Position numbers and translations under genes: made by a program. Shown here piece by piece: positions 16,957-24,876 of a stretch of DNA of 64,000 nt. The stretch comes from Parvibaculum sp. (GTDB taxonomy: Bacteria > Pseudomonadota > Alphaproteobacteria > Parvibaculales > Parvibaculaceae): NCBI GenBank assembly GCA_017642695.1, contig JAEPQD010000001.1, positions 1,232,764 to 1,296,763 of the forward strand. Reading direction: 5' to 3'. Numbering within the stretch: position 1 is the stretch's first letter; each line of letters starts with the position of its first letter. The notes beneath the pieces are model-generated. The model searched no databases. It was not told where the DNA came from and saw nothing but the letters and a program-made list of their open reading frames with translations.

Positions 16957-17400
16957 CTACCGGCTCTTGAAGCTCGCCCACGCCACCGCAATCATCGCCG
17001 CGATCACGCCGAGGATTGCCGCCATGAAGAGCGTGAAGGTGACGGTGTTCCAGTCCGCGCCCGTGAAGCCGAGGCCGCGTCCGCCCGTCATTGCCGAGAC
17101 GACCGAGGCGACGATGTTGCCCCAGCCCGTCACGATGAGGCCCCACACGATCACACGCGCCATGGTCGCGCCCATCGCCGCATGCGCCATCGCGCCCGCG
17201 ACCGCGATCATCAGCATGCCGTTCAGCGCGCCTTCCATATGCGCCATCTTCCAGGCGCGCACGTCGCCCGGCCACATCGTCGTCGCGCCCGGATCGAGCG
17301 AGGCGACGAGCACAGAGGCGAAGGGAAAGCCCGCCAGCATCCCCGCGAGGAATACGAGCGCGCCGTGTCCGGCGAGCAGCATCTGCATGTTCTTGTTCAT
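16957..17400 (-). CDS. Styrene oxide isomerase (StyC)-like membrane protein
   Basis: 147 residues, four hydrophobic helices, with an AAGGGGACGAG ribosome site. Landmarks match styrene oxide isomerase as I remember it: AGHG at the start of helix 1, His54 in MAHMEGALNG with Asn60 six residues on (the equivalents of the haem-ligand histidine and the active-site asparagine), VTGWGN in helix 3, and RGLGF after it. The active-site tyrosine of StyC appears to be serine here, so the reaction may differ. The gene follows a FAD-dependent oxidoreductase by 34 bases, recalling the monooxygenase/isomerase order of styrene pathways. Confidence 0.65.
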   Translation of the reverse strand: MNKNMQMLLAGHGALVFLAGMLAGFPFASVLVASLDPGATTMWPGDVRAWKMAHMEGALNGMLMIAVAGAMAHAAMGATMARVIVWGLIVTGWGNIVASVVSAMTGGRGLGFTGADWNTVTFTLFMAAILGVIAAMIAVAWASFKSR

Positions 17401-17434
17401 TGTCTCGTCCCCTTGTTGTTGAGCCGGTGTTACC

Positions 17435-18712
17435 TCACCAGGCGCCTGCCCACATGTCCCAGTCGCGCGACTTGCTCGGAATCGCGAGCGCGAGCTTCGG
17501 CGCATGCTTGAGCAACAGCGCGGTCATGCCCGGCGTCCACGAGATCGCGCCAGCCTGTATGAGGTTGAGGCGGCGATAGAGTTTCAGCGCGCGGTTCATC
17601 GCGCGTTCCGGGTCTTCGCCCGCGATGATCGCTTCCGCCGCCGCGATGGCGCCGAGCCCGGCCCGCGCCATGCCGTCGCCCGTGATGATCGGTGCGCCCG
17701 CGCCGCTGATCCGGCTGAGGTCGAGCACGCCTTCCTGCCGGCTCGCCATGTAGGACCAGGACGAGACCGGAACCCAGGCCGCCGCCGCCGTTTCCTCCGC
17801 GCTGTCGGGTGCGAGGCCCATCGCCTCGCCCACCGCTTCGAGTTCTTCGCGCAAGGCCCGCTGGTGTCCCTCGCGCGCAGTCTCGTCCGCGTCTCGCACC
17901 AGCCGGTAGAAGATGCCGTAATAGGTGGCGTTCGGCGACATCGGATCCTTGAAGGGATAATAGACGCTCATGTCGAGCGCACCGTCGCGCGGGATGAAGC
18001 CGATGAGCGAATCCTGCCGCTTCAGCAGGCCCTTCGCTTCGAGATGGGGCGAAGTGAACGCCATCTGCACTGCCGCCACGAAATGTTTCGGCTTCTGTGG
18101 CTCCTGCCGCCAGCCCGCGCCCGTCACGGGCTTCGGTGTGCCGTTCACGATGAGCGGGTTTGCGCCGTTCGACAGCGCGCGCAGCTCGTCATAGCTCGCG
18201 GCGCCCGAGCGGTCGAAGCGCACGCCGCATTCCGCCGCCTGCTCGTTCAGCGCCGCCATCAGCCGCGAATTGCGGATGCCATAGGCGAGCGGCGCGCCTT
18301 CTGTGCGGTCGCGCTTCACGCGCTCATTGGTCATCCACGGATCGACGCGGCGGAAGCGCGCCTTGCCGCCTTCCATATGCGCGATGCCCGTCATCTGCCG
18401 GTCGGTTTCGGCCTGCCGCCATTCCGGCCCGAAGACGCGTTCGAGAACCGTCTCGCGTCTCGCGCCGCCCGCTTCCGCGTAATAGTCGATCGAGCGGGCG
18501 CGCAGCGTGCAGCCGTCGATGAGCTGCCGCGATTCCTGCACGGGCTTCGCCGCCACCGTCACGCGCCCCTCGAAGGCGGGCTCGCGGGCGAGCCGCGTCG
18601 CGAGCGTGATCGCGCCGATGCCTGCGCTGTTGATGACGATGCCGTCGTGAACGGGCGCTGCCTTTGCCGCCGGTGTGATCCGTGCGTCGCGCCCTGCCGC
18701 CGCTCCCCTCAT
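17435..18712 (-). CDS. Putative FAD-dependent monooxygenase/oxidoreductase
   Basis: 425 residues from the ATG at 18712, preceded by GGGGAGG. The N-terminal dinucleotide fold is degenerate: VINSAGIGAITLATRLA instead of GxGxxG. Later parts have the architecture of single-component-sized flavin monooxygenases: a substrate-domain start at RNSRLMAALNEQ, a LIVNGTPKP strand and a C-terminal ITGDGMARAGLGAIAAAEAI flavin segment. Length and layout resemble StyA-type (group E) enzymes, and the downstream neighbour is isomerase-like, but overall similarity is modest. No reductase (StyB) gene is nearby. An alternative is a non-monooxygenase flavoprotein. Confidence 0.55.
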   Translation of the reverse strand: MRGAAAGRDARITPAAKAAPVHDGIVINSAGIGAITLATRLAREPAFEGRVTVAAKPVQESRQLIDGCTLRARSIDYYAEAGGARRETVLERVFGPEWRQAETDRQMTGIAHMEGGKARFRRVDPWMTNERVKRDRTEGAPLAYGIRNSRLMAALNEQAAECGVRFDRSGAASYDELRALSNGANPLIVNGTPKPVTGAGWRQEPQKPKHFVAAVQMAFTSPHLEAKGLLKRQDSLIGFIPRDGALDMSVYYPFKDPMSPNATYYGIFYRLVRDADETAREGHQRALREELEAVGEAMGLAPDSAEETAAAAWVPVSSWSYMASRQEGVLDLSRISGAGAPIITGDGMARAGLGAIAAAEAIIAGEDPERAMNRALKLYRRLNLIQAGAISWTPGMTALLLKHAPKLALAIPSKSRDWDMWAGAW

Positions 18713-18839
18713 CTCCTCGCGCCTCCCCGCGCCAGTTGATCCGGAAAGGGGAGGATAGACCCGTTTCGCTGGCGAAGGCGAGTTCCCGTCGTTAGTCTTT
18801 GCGCGAACGAAAGTGCACGAGTGAACAGCGGAGGGGCCC

Positions 18840-19628
18840 ATGAATCTCGAATTGACCGGAAAACACGTCTTCATCGCGGGCGCGAGCCGCGGCATCGGCT
18901 TCGGTATGGCCCGCGCCTTCGCCGCCGAAGGCGCGAAAGTCGGCATGGCCGCGCGGGGTGAGGTTGCGCTCGACGCCGCCCATGCGGCGCTCGTCGCCGA
19001 AGGCGTGAAGCCCGAAAATCTCTTCACCGTCGCGGGCGACATGACGGCGTCGGGAGAGATCGCCGCCGCGCTCGATGCGGCGGAGGAGAAGCTGGGGCCC
19101 CTTCACTGCGCCGTCGCGAATGTCGGCCTGTCGCGGGCGCCCTTGGGCTTCGACGTCTCCGACGAGGACTGGGACGCCGACATGAAGCAGAACCTCTTCG
19201 GCTCCGTCTGGCTCGCCCGCGAGGCCGCGCGCCGCATCCTGAAGCGCCCGCGCGAGACGCGCGAACATGCGAGCCTCATCCTGATTTCATCCATCGCCGG
19301 CGTCGACGCGATGGGCACGTCGCTCACCTATGCGGCGTCGAAGGCTGGCATCAATCACTTCACGCGTCAGCTCGCGAAGTTCACCGGCAAGGAGGGTCTG
19401 CGCGTGAATGCCATCGCGCCCGGCAACATCCTCTTCGAAGGCGGCGTCTGGGATAAAAACACGAAGGAGCGCCCGGAAGCCTGGGAGCGCTGGATCAAGC
19501 GCGAGGTCGCGCTCCGCCGCTTCGGCACGGTCGAGGAGATCGCGGATGCCGCCGCCTTCCTCGCGAGCCCCCGCGCGAGCTTCATCACCGGCGAGGTCCT
19601 CGTCGTCGATGGCGGCCAGGTGCGGTAG
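18840..19628 (+). CDS. Short-chain dehydrogenase/reductase
   Basis: 262 residues of a classical SDR. The NAD(P)-binding motif is GASRGIGFG near residue 14, NVGLS follows the NAG position, SSIAG supplies the catalytic serine, and YAASKAG supplies the Tyr and Lys. The C-terminal SFITGEVLVVDGGQV is typical of FabG-like members. It begins 127 bases from the divergent FAD-enzyme gene and is followed by a palindromic repeat pair. The substrate cannot be assigned; oxidation of a hydroxyacyl or alcohol intermediate is plausible. Confidence 0.9.
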   Translation: MNLELTGKHVFIAGASRGIGFGMARAFAAEGAKVGMAARGEVALDAAHAALVAEGVKPENLFTVAGDMTASGEIAAALDAAEEKLGPLHCAVANVGLSRAPLGFDVSDEDWDADMKQNLFGSVWLAREAARRILKRPRETREHASLILISSIAGVDAMGTSLTYAASKAGINHFTRQLAKFTGKEGLRVNAIAPGNILFEGGVWDKNTKERPEAWERWIKREVALRRFGTVEEIADAAAFLASPRASFITGEVLVVDGGQVR

Positions 19629-19649
19629 GGTATTCTGCGTATCGACCCC

Positions 19650-19708
19650 ACCCGCCCCTGGGGGCGGGTCGAAATTCGCGCGTCAGCAAGCGAATTTCGG
19701 GGCGGGGG
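19650..19708 (+). repeat. Composite palindromic element A
   Basis: Two successive perfect hairpins, ACCCGCCCC-TG-GGGGCGGGT (19650–19669) and CGAAATTCGC…GCGAATTTCG (19670–19699), followed by GGGCGGGGG. It shares its layout with elements B and C. The first hairpin could also end transcription of the SDR gene. Confidence 0.6.
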
Positions 19709-19761
19709 AGGCCGCAATGTGGTGCCGGGAGATTCTGTCTGGACGATCCGTATACGTCCGG

Positions 19762-19814
19762 CCCCCGCCCCAAACGGCCTCCGGCAGTTTGACCCTCCCC
19801 GAGGGGAGGGTGGG
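19762..19814 (-). repeat. Composite palindromic element B
   Basis: Reads in the opposite direction to element A: CCCCCGCCCC, then an imperfect AAACGGCC/GGCAGTTT hairpin, then the hairpin ACCCTCCCC-GA-GGGGAGGGT. Positions 19787–19814 are identical, in inverse orientation, to 58025–58052 in element C. Confidence 0.7.
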
Positions 19815-19834
19815 AAGAAAGAGTTCCTCTTCCC

Positions 19835-20233
19835 TCAGTCCTTCCCGATAGACCCGTCCTTGAACAGCCGCTCCTTCATTTCCTTGTCGAAGCGCGGATT
19901 GTTGCGTCGCAGCCATTCGAGCACCATCACCGCATGCTCGATTTCCTCGTCGCGATTGTGTTCGAGGATTTTCGTCAGTTCCGGATCGGTGCAGGCTTCG
20001 GCGCGCTGGTTGTACCAGTCGACGGCTTCGAGCTCCTCCATCAGCGACACGATGGCGCGATGCAGGTTGAGTGCTTCGGGCGAGAGATTGGCTTCGTGCA
20101 GGCCTTCGCTGGACATGGGGACTCCTGTGGGCTTCGGAAATTCAGGCGGTTCGTCGGGCGCCGCCGTTTCGGGGTCGCTCGGCGCGGCGCGCCGCCGGCC
20201 GAAAAGGCGTGAGAAGAAACCGCTATCGCTCAT
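19835..20233 (-). CDS. Encapsulated ferritin-like protein (EncFtn)
   Basis: 132 residues from the ATG at 20233. The segment LHRAIVSLMEELEAVDWY to RDEEIEHAVMVLEWLRRN is a close match to EncFtn of Rhodospirillum, the half-ferritin that forms an annular decamer and oxidises iron inside encapsulin shells. The predicted ferroxidase ligands Glu67, Glu97 and His100 and the neighbouring Trp73-Tyr74 are present. The usual C-terminal cargo peptide is missing: the protein stops right after the helices. No shell gene is in the window. A 39-residue basic, proline-rich N-terminal extension is unusual, and a second ATG at 20116 with a strong AGGAG site would give the bare 93-residue core. Confidence 0.88.
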   Translation of the reverse strand: MSDSGFFSRLFGRRRAAPSDPETAAPDEPPEFPKPTGVPMSSEGLHEANLSPEALNLHRAIVSLMEELEAVDWYNQRAEACTDPELTKILEHNRDEEIEHAVMVLEWLRRNNPRFDKEMKERLFKDGSIGKD

Positions 20234-21336
20234 TCAACAACCAGACGGAACTGGCGCCGTGTCAGGCGCGGATAGGGCGGGAAATCGGCAAGCCGTTCCC
20301 CTCCTGCCTCTTTTAACATGGAAAGCACGCCATCGCGTTGTTCTCCGCGCAACGTCGCCAGAAAATCGAGCGGCCGCTGCAGCATCCAGAGATCGAAAGC
20401 GAAGATCGCGCGTGAGGCCGTCACGCCTTCGAGCGTGAACTCATGTTGCCCGAGCGCGCGCGGCAGCGGCTCCTTGCCCGCGATGAGGTCGGGATGCGCC
20501 TCCACGTGCTTTTTCAGGGCATCTGCCGTCTTGATGAGCACCGGCAGGTATTCCCGCATGATCCGTTCAAGGACGGGCGTCAGCGTTTCCGGCACCTCGT
20601 CATCAGCCAGGAACGCGCCGCCCTTCGGCTGCGGCGGCTTCGTCATCCGCATGACCCATTTCACGACGTTCGGTGCAAGGCGTTTCATGATCTCGCCGGA
20701 GGCTGGATCGCGGTACTGATGCGCGTAGAGCGGTCCGTAAAGGCCGAAATCGCCGATCGAGGGCCGCGTGCCGAACAGGAACTCGTGTTTCGCGAAATGC
20801 GCGTCGAGTTCGGCGAGAAGCCCCTCATAGCTTTTCTCGATGGCCGGTCCTGTCTCCGGTGTCACGCCGAGAAAGGGCAGCGCACCCGCGAAGGGCTTCG
20901 CCGTCTCCTCGCCCGTCGCGCGCTGGCCCGCCTCGTCGAGGTCCGGCCGCGACAGCCGTCCGAATTCTGAAACCGCCCAGTCGCGGTTCTTCGTCCAGCG
21001 GTAATGCATCGCGGGCAGCTTCAGCCACTCATCCGCATAGGCCTCGATCAGCAGCGCCGCGAACTTCTGCCGCGCGCCTTCCGGATAGACGTTGCCTTCC
21101 GGAAACCGCGCTTCGAAATTGTCGATGATTTCGGAGGAGTCCTGCCAGGTCTCGTCCTCCGGCGTCACCACAACCGGAATAACGGGCCAGCCCACCCGCG
21201 CCATGATGACATTGCGGTAGATGTCGCGCGACGGCGTGATCTCGGAAAAGGGAATGCGCTTGTAGCGCAGATAGGCGCGCACCTTGCCCGAAAAGTAGCT
21301 CACTTCCGCGCCGTAGAAATCGTATCCCTTGGTCAT
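20230..21336 (-). CDS. Glutathione S-transferase-like protein
   Basis: 368 residues, longer than a standard GST of about 210. Residues 1–80 form the thioredoxin-like GSH domain (YFSGKVRAYLRYKRIPF, then WPVIPVVVTPEDETWQDSSEII with the cis-proline and Asp-Ser). A C-terminal helical domain includes LFGTRPSIGDFGLYGPLY. The extra roughly 100 residues at the end are family-specific. It is translationally coupled to the EncFtn gene by an ATGA overlap. The reaction is unknown; it may conjugate or bind glutathione. Confidence 0.85.
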   Translation of the reverse strand: MTKGYDFYGAEVSYFSGKVRAYLRYKRIPFSEITPSRDIYRNVIMARVGWPVIPVVVTPEDETWQDSSEIIDNFEARFPEGNVYPEGARQKFAALLIEAYADEWLKLPAMHYRWTKNRDWAVSEFGRLSRPDLDEAGQRATGEETAKPFAGALPFLGVTPETGPAIEKSYEGLLAELDAHFAKHEFLFGTRPSIGDFGLYGPLYAHQYRDPASGEIMKRLAPNVVKWVMRMTKPPQPKGGAFLADDEVPETLTPVLERIMREYLPVLIKTADALKKHVEAHPDLIAGKEPLPRALGQHEFTLEGVTASRAIFAFDLWMLQRPLDFLATLRGEQRDGVLSMLKEAGGERLADFPPYPRLTRRQFRLVVE

Positions 21337-21465
21337 TCTTTTCCGCTTTCGCTCTTTTTCTTCCTTCTACCCGCCGGAGCGGCGAAGCCGCGACGGTCGG
21401 AAGGGTGAGGGCAGGGCAGATTTTCTACCTATCGGCATTGCAAGTGTCAATTCAAGCCGCGCCCG

Positions 21466-22302
21466 TCACTGCCCGATGACGTCGGCCGCCTCTGCCCCCG
21501 TCAGCACATCGAGATAGAGCGCCTGCCGGCACTGGTCGAGACAGGCGATCATGTGATGCGGCCGCGCGCCCTCTGCGCTTGCGCCCGTGACATAGAAGAA
21601 GATGTTGTAATGCGCGCCACCCACATTGCTGACCGCGTCGAGCTGCCACACCTCGTCGTGAGGCGGCGTCTTCTCGTTCTCGCCGGTTGCCGTGTCGATC
21701 AGCGCGCTCGCGCGGGCGAGCCGCTTCTCGGCCGTTTGTCCGCCCACGAATGTTTCAAAGCGGATGTCGTAGCGCGCATCGAAGGTGGCGTCGGCCGGTG
21801 GCGGCACCGCGCCCGGCGGCATCGCGAGGATCGATACGGGGTCCGCCGAGCCATGCGCCACCCAGGCTTCTCCCTGTACCGGCACCAGCGCCTGTCCCTT
21901 CGGCGAGCAGACGCGCACGAGCCACCGGTCGAAAGGCGCGGGGACAGCGGCTGTCTTGCCCGCCGGGGCGCGTCCGCAGAGAAAATCGGTCGGATCTTCC
22001 GCGATGCTCGCCGTCCTCTCGCTGCTTTCGCCCTTGTCGTCCGGTGCACCGGCCTCGCCGGTTACGGTTGGCCGCAGCGGCGGTCCTTTGGGCAGCGGCG
22101 GGGAAGCCGCCGCTTCGCCGAAATCGTAGTCTGTCGTCGTGTCCGCGATGCCGGTGTCCGGCCCGGCGTCCGGCACAGGATCGCCCGGTTCCCACACGGG
22201 CACGCTCTGCGCGAGTTCCAGTCCGGGCGCAGCAGCCGCCGGGAGAACGGGAAGGGCGGAAACCAGAAGGATGAAAAGGAAAAGACGGTGAAACGGCATC
22301 AT
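21466..22302 (-). CDS. Secreted invasion-associated-locus-B-like hypothetical protein
   Basis: 278 residues from the ATG at 22302. A clear signal peptide (HRLFLFILLVSALPVLPAAA) is followed by a low-complexity proline/aspartate-rich stretch of about 90 residues, then a compact domain with CGRAP, VRVCSPKG and a final IACLDQCRQALYLD, four cysteines that could form disulphides. The name reflects only a loose impression of periplasmic IalB-type folds and is uncertain. A second secreted protein gene lies 64 bases upstream on the same strand. Confidence 0.65.
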   Translation of the reverse strand: MMPFHRLFLFILLVSALPVLPAAAAPGLELAQSVPVWEPGDPVPDAGPDTGIADTTTDYDFGEAAASPPLPKGPPLRPTVTGEAGAPDDKGESSERTASIAEDPTDFLCGRAPAGKTAAVPAPFDRWLVRVCSPKGQALVPVQGEAWVAHGSADPVSILAMPPGAVPPPADATFDARYDIRFETFVGGQTAEKRLARASALIDTATGENEKTPPHDEVWQLDAVSNVGGAHYNIFFYVTGASAEGARPHHMIACLDQCRQALYLDVLTGAEAADVIGQ

Positions 22303-22366
22303 GGGCGCGGGCCTGCTTGTTTTTTGAAACCTTAGCCCGCGTGCTCCGCCCTGTCCCCCTTTGCCC

Positions 22367-22738
22367 TCAGTAGCAGCCATCGGCATGGCATTGCGTCTTC
22401 AGCGGATCGCCGGGATCCTTCGGCCTGTCTTCGCGGGAAAGGCTGTCATAATCGCCGAACTCCCGGTTGAAGGGCTGCCAGGGCTGGTTCTCCACCTCGT
22501 CCGTCTGGCCGAGCGTCACCGTCGTATCGCCGACCGTGATGACCTTTCCGCGTGTCGTCGCGGCGGGCCGCCCGCCGAATCCGCCGCCGTCGAGCCGTTG
22601 GTATTCCTCTTCCTCCGAGGGTGCCTGACGGTCCGGCGCGTCGACGCAGGTGTCGAGAAGTCCGCCCGGCTGGCAGGCGGCATGGGCAGGTGCGGCAAGC
22701 GCCGTCGACAGGGCGGCGAAGAGGGCAAGGCGGATCAT
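22367..22738 (-). CDS. Small secreted hypothetical protein
   Basis: 123 residues from the ATG at 22738. Residues 1–20 are a signal peptide ending AHA. The mature part is hydrophilic, with cysteines at both ends (ACQPGGLLDTCVD near the start, TQCHADGCY at the end) and a glycine-rich middle. No family is recognised. The position just upstream of another secreted protein suggests a shared envelope role. Confidence 0.7.
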   Translation of the reverse strand: MIRLALFAALSTALAAPAHAACQPGGLLDTCVDAPDRQAPSEEEEYQRLDGGGFGGRPAATTRGKVITVGDTTVTLGQTDEVENQPWQPFNREFGDYDSLSREDRPKDPGDPLKTQCHADGCY

Positions 22739-22934
22739 CGGGGCGGCTGTGTCCTTGAAAAAGGGCGGTTTACCAAGAATATCGGCCTTTTCCGGTTCCC
22801 GGAAGCGCTGACGCACACAGTCATCGACAAATCTGAACATAACCCTCGTTGAGTGGCGCGGGGCCCCGGCACAAGCTTCGGGTCAGGAAGGCGCCGGAGC
22901 GAAATGGTAATGGCGCCGCAGTGGAGTGAGCATC

Positions 22935-23231
22935 ATGAACACCATGTCCAGCCCCGGCTTCAACAGACTGGAACGACGCTTCATTCAGGAACCCGGCCAC
23001 CATGCGCCGGCGGGCGCCTTTGGCCGCCGCACGTTCGGCCGCGCCGCGCCGTCTCCGGCCGGTGAGCTTGAGGTCGAGCGCATCCTGGCCCGCTGCCGTG
23101 CGCGCCGCCTCGCCGAGGAAAAGCGGGAAGAGCGCTCGCGCCCCCGCCGCGGCGAAGAAACACTGGCCTATCTGGCCACCGGACTGAGCCTTGTGGCGCT
23201 CTCCGCGATTTCGGTGCTGCCGATCTTCTGA
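22935..23231 (+). CDS. Small basic protein with C-terminal membrane helix
   Basis: 98 residues from the ATG at 22935, with GGAG eight bases before it (a GTG at 22926 is the alternative). The first 75 residues are rich in arginine and glutamate, including a probable charged helix (ELEVERILARCRARRLAEEKREE). The last 22 residues are hydrophobic (TLAYLATGLSLVALSAISVL), so it looks like a tail-anchored inner-membrane protein. A strong terminator follows. Function unknown. Confidence 0.65.
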   Translation: MNTMSSPGFNRLERRFIQEPGHHAPAGAFGRRTFGRAAPSPAGELEVERILARCRARRLAEEKREERSRPRRGEETLAYLATGLSLVALSAISVLPIF

Positions 23232-23290
23232 TCGCGCACCAGGAAGTACCGGCGGCGGGTTCCAACCCCCCAGGAACCCGTCATCAGTAA

Positions 23291-23322
23291 GGCCCGCGTT
23301 CTCCGGAACGCGGGCCGTTTTC
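23291..23322 (+). terminator. Rho-independent terminator
   Basis: Perfect 10-base stem GGCCCGCGTT/AACGCGGGCC with a six-base loop, followed by GTTTTCTT. It ends the small membrane protein transcript. Confidence 0.85.
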
Positions 23323-23329
23323 TTGTCTG

Positions 23330-24709
23330 TCATCCTCGCTCGGCGCCGCGCCGCATCACGCAAACGAAACTTTCCACCGGCACCCGCTTTTCCGTCCGGA
23401 GAACCTCGACATCCAGCGACGACACCTCGAATCCATGGCTCTCGGCAAGCTCGCGCAGATAGGCCTCCGTGTGCCGGAAGCGCCGTGTCGGCCCGATCTC
23501 GAAGCCGCGCGACATGGCTTCATCCGAGGTGCCGTCCGATCTCTCCGTCGAGAAGACGAACCAGCCCTGCGGTGTGAGCGTCGCGGCGAGAGCGCCGAAC
23601 AGGGGAGCGAGGTCTCCCAGATAGATCACCGTGTCGCAGGCGATGGCGAGACCGAAAGGCCCGTGCTCCTTCTCAAGTGTCGCGACGAGCTCGCCTGCGA
23701 TCACCTTCGTATAGAAGCCCGACGCCTCTGCCGCCGCACACATGCGCGGGCTCAGGTCGACGCCCGTGAGCGCCGCGCAGTGCCGTTTGAAAGCGGCGCC
23801 CGAAAGTCCGGTTCCGCAGCCGAGATCGATCGCATCATACGGTCCGCTCACCGAAAACCCTTCCGCCGCCTCTGCCGCCGCAGCCAGAAGCTCCGGGCCC
23901 CGATAGGCGAGCGTGCCCGTCATGTGGCCGTCGTAACGCGGTGCGTAGCCGTCGAAGAGCGCACGCACATAGGCCGCGCTCGCTTTCACCGGCGCCGGCT
24001 GCGCCTCGAGTTCGGCAAGCCGGATCGCGGCGCCGCGCCGGTCCACGGGATCGTCGGCCTGCGCCGCGCGATAGTGCCGCGCCGCGCGCTCGGTTTCGTC
24101 GAGCGACGCCCATGTCTCGCCGAGCCGGAAATGCGCTTCGGCGCGGGCATGCATATCGCTTTCCGTCTCGTCCGTCGCGATCCGCAGCACGCGTTCGAAA
24201 TCGGCGATGGCGCGCGCCGTATCCTCTGCCGCCATCCGCGCCGCACCAAGCGCGAGCAGCACCTCCGCCGAGCGCCCGTTGAGGAAGCTCGCCTCGTTGA
24301 GCGCGGCAAGCGCCTCCTGGTGGCGGCCTTCGAGACTCATCGCGCGGGCAAGAACGGTCAGCGCGCGGGCGTTCGCCTGCCCCGCCGCCATCATCGGTTC
24401 GAGAAGGCCTGAAGCCCTTGCCGGTTCGCCGAGGTCGATCAGACAGTGTGCGAGCGATGAGAGAAGTCCGGCGGACCACCCCTCTTCGTCCCGCGCCGCT
24501 GCGACGCCTTCCGCATGGGCGATCGCCTGCTCGCGCTCGCCCGCCGCGATCAGGCGTTCCATTTCGGAAAGAGGGTCGCTCCCCTCCGTGTCGCCTGGCC
24601 GGGCATGATCCGTAAACGGAGGGTTGACCGTCAGGGACGGTGGTATGTCGTCGGGCAGGGCCGCCGCGTCTGCCATGCCGTCTTGCGGATTGTCTGAAAC
24701 CGGGGACAT
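23330..24709 (-). CDS. TPR-containing SAM-dependent methyltransferase
   Basis: 459 residues from the ATG at 24709; earlier (24763) and later (24676) in-frame ATGs are possible and none has a strong ribosome site. About residues 45–240 are tetratricopeptide-like helices (AHCLIDLGEPARASGLLEPM, FERVLRIATDETE). About residues 255–450 are a class I methyltransferase with motif I DLGCGTGLSGAAF and the following GVDLSPRMCAAA. The TPR/methyltransferase fusion is recurrent in alphaproteobacteria; the TPR part probably recruits a protein or lipid substrate. Target unknown. Confidence 0.85.
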   Translation of the reverse strand: MSPVSDNPQDGMADAAALPDDIPPSLTVNPPFTDHARPGDTEGSDPLSEMERLIAAGEREQAIAHAEGVAAARDEEGWSAGLLSSLAHCLIDLGEPARASGLLEPMMAAGQANARALTVLARAMSLEGRHQEALAALNEASFLNGRSAEVLLALGAARMAAEDTARAIADFERVLRIATDETESDMHARAEAHFRLGETWASLDETERAARHYRAAQADDPVDRRGAAIRLAELEAQPAPVKASAAYVRALFDGYAPRYDGHMTGTLAYRGPELLAAAAEAAEGFSVSGPYDAIDLGCGTGLSGAAFKRHCAALTGVDLSPRMCAAAEASGFYTKVIAGELVATLEKEHGPFGLAIACDTVIYLGDLAPLFGALAATLTPQGWFVFSTERSDGTSDEAMSRGFEIGPTRRFRHTEAYLRELAESHGFEVSSLDVEVLRTEKRVPVESFVCVMRRGAERG

Positions 24710-24876
24710 CTTTTTTGCCAGAACAGGAAGGGCCGGCGGGTTATCCCCGGCCGGCCCCTGCATTTATCCCCGGCCTGTTCATCCGTAAACAGGGAACGAA
24801 GCCGCCGGAGTGTTTTGTGACGTTATCGTGACAGTTCGATGACGGTGCCCTCGAAACGGCCCGTTTTATCCCCGGT

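Noticed and set aside
19835-21336. An encapsulin nanocompartment operon
   Set aside because: EncFtn is present but no encapsulin shell protein is encoded nearby; the neighbour is GST-like.
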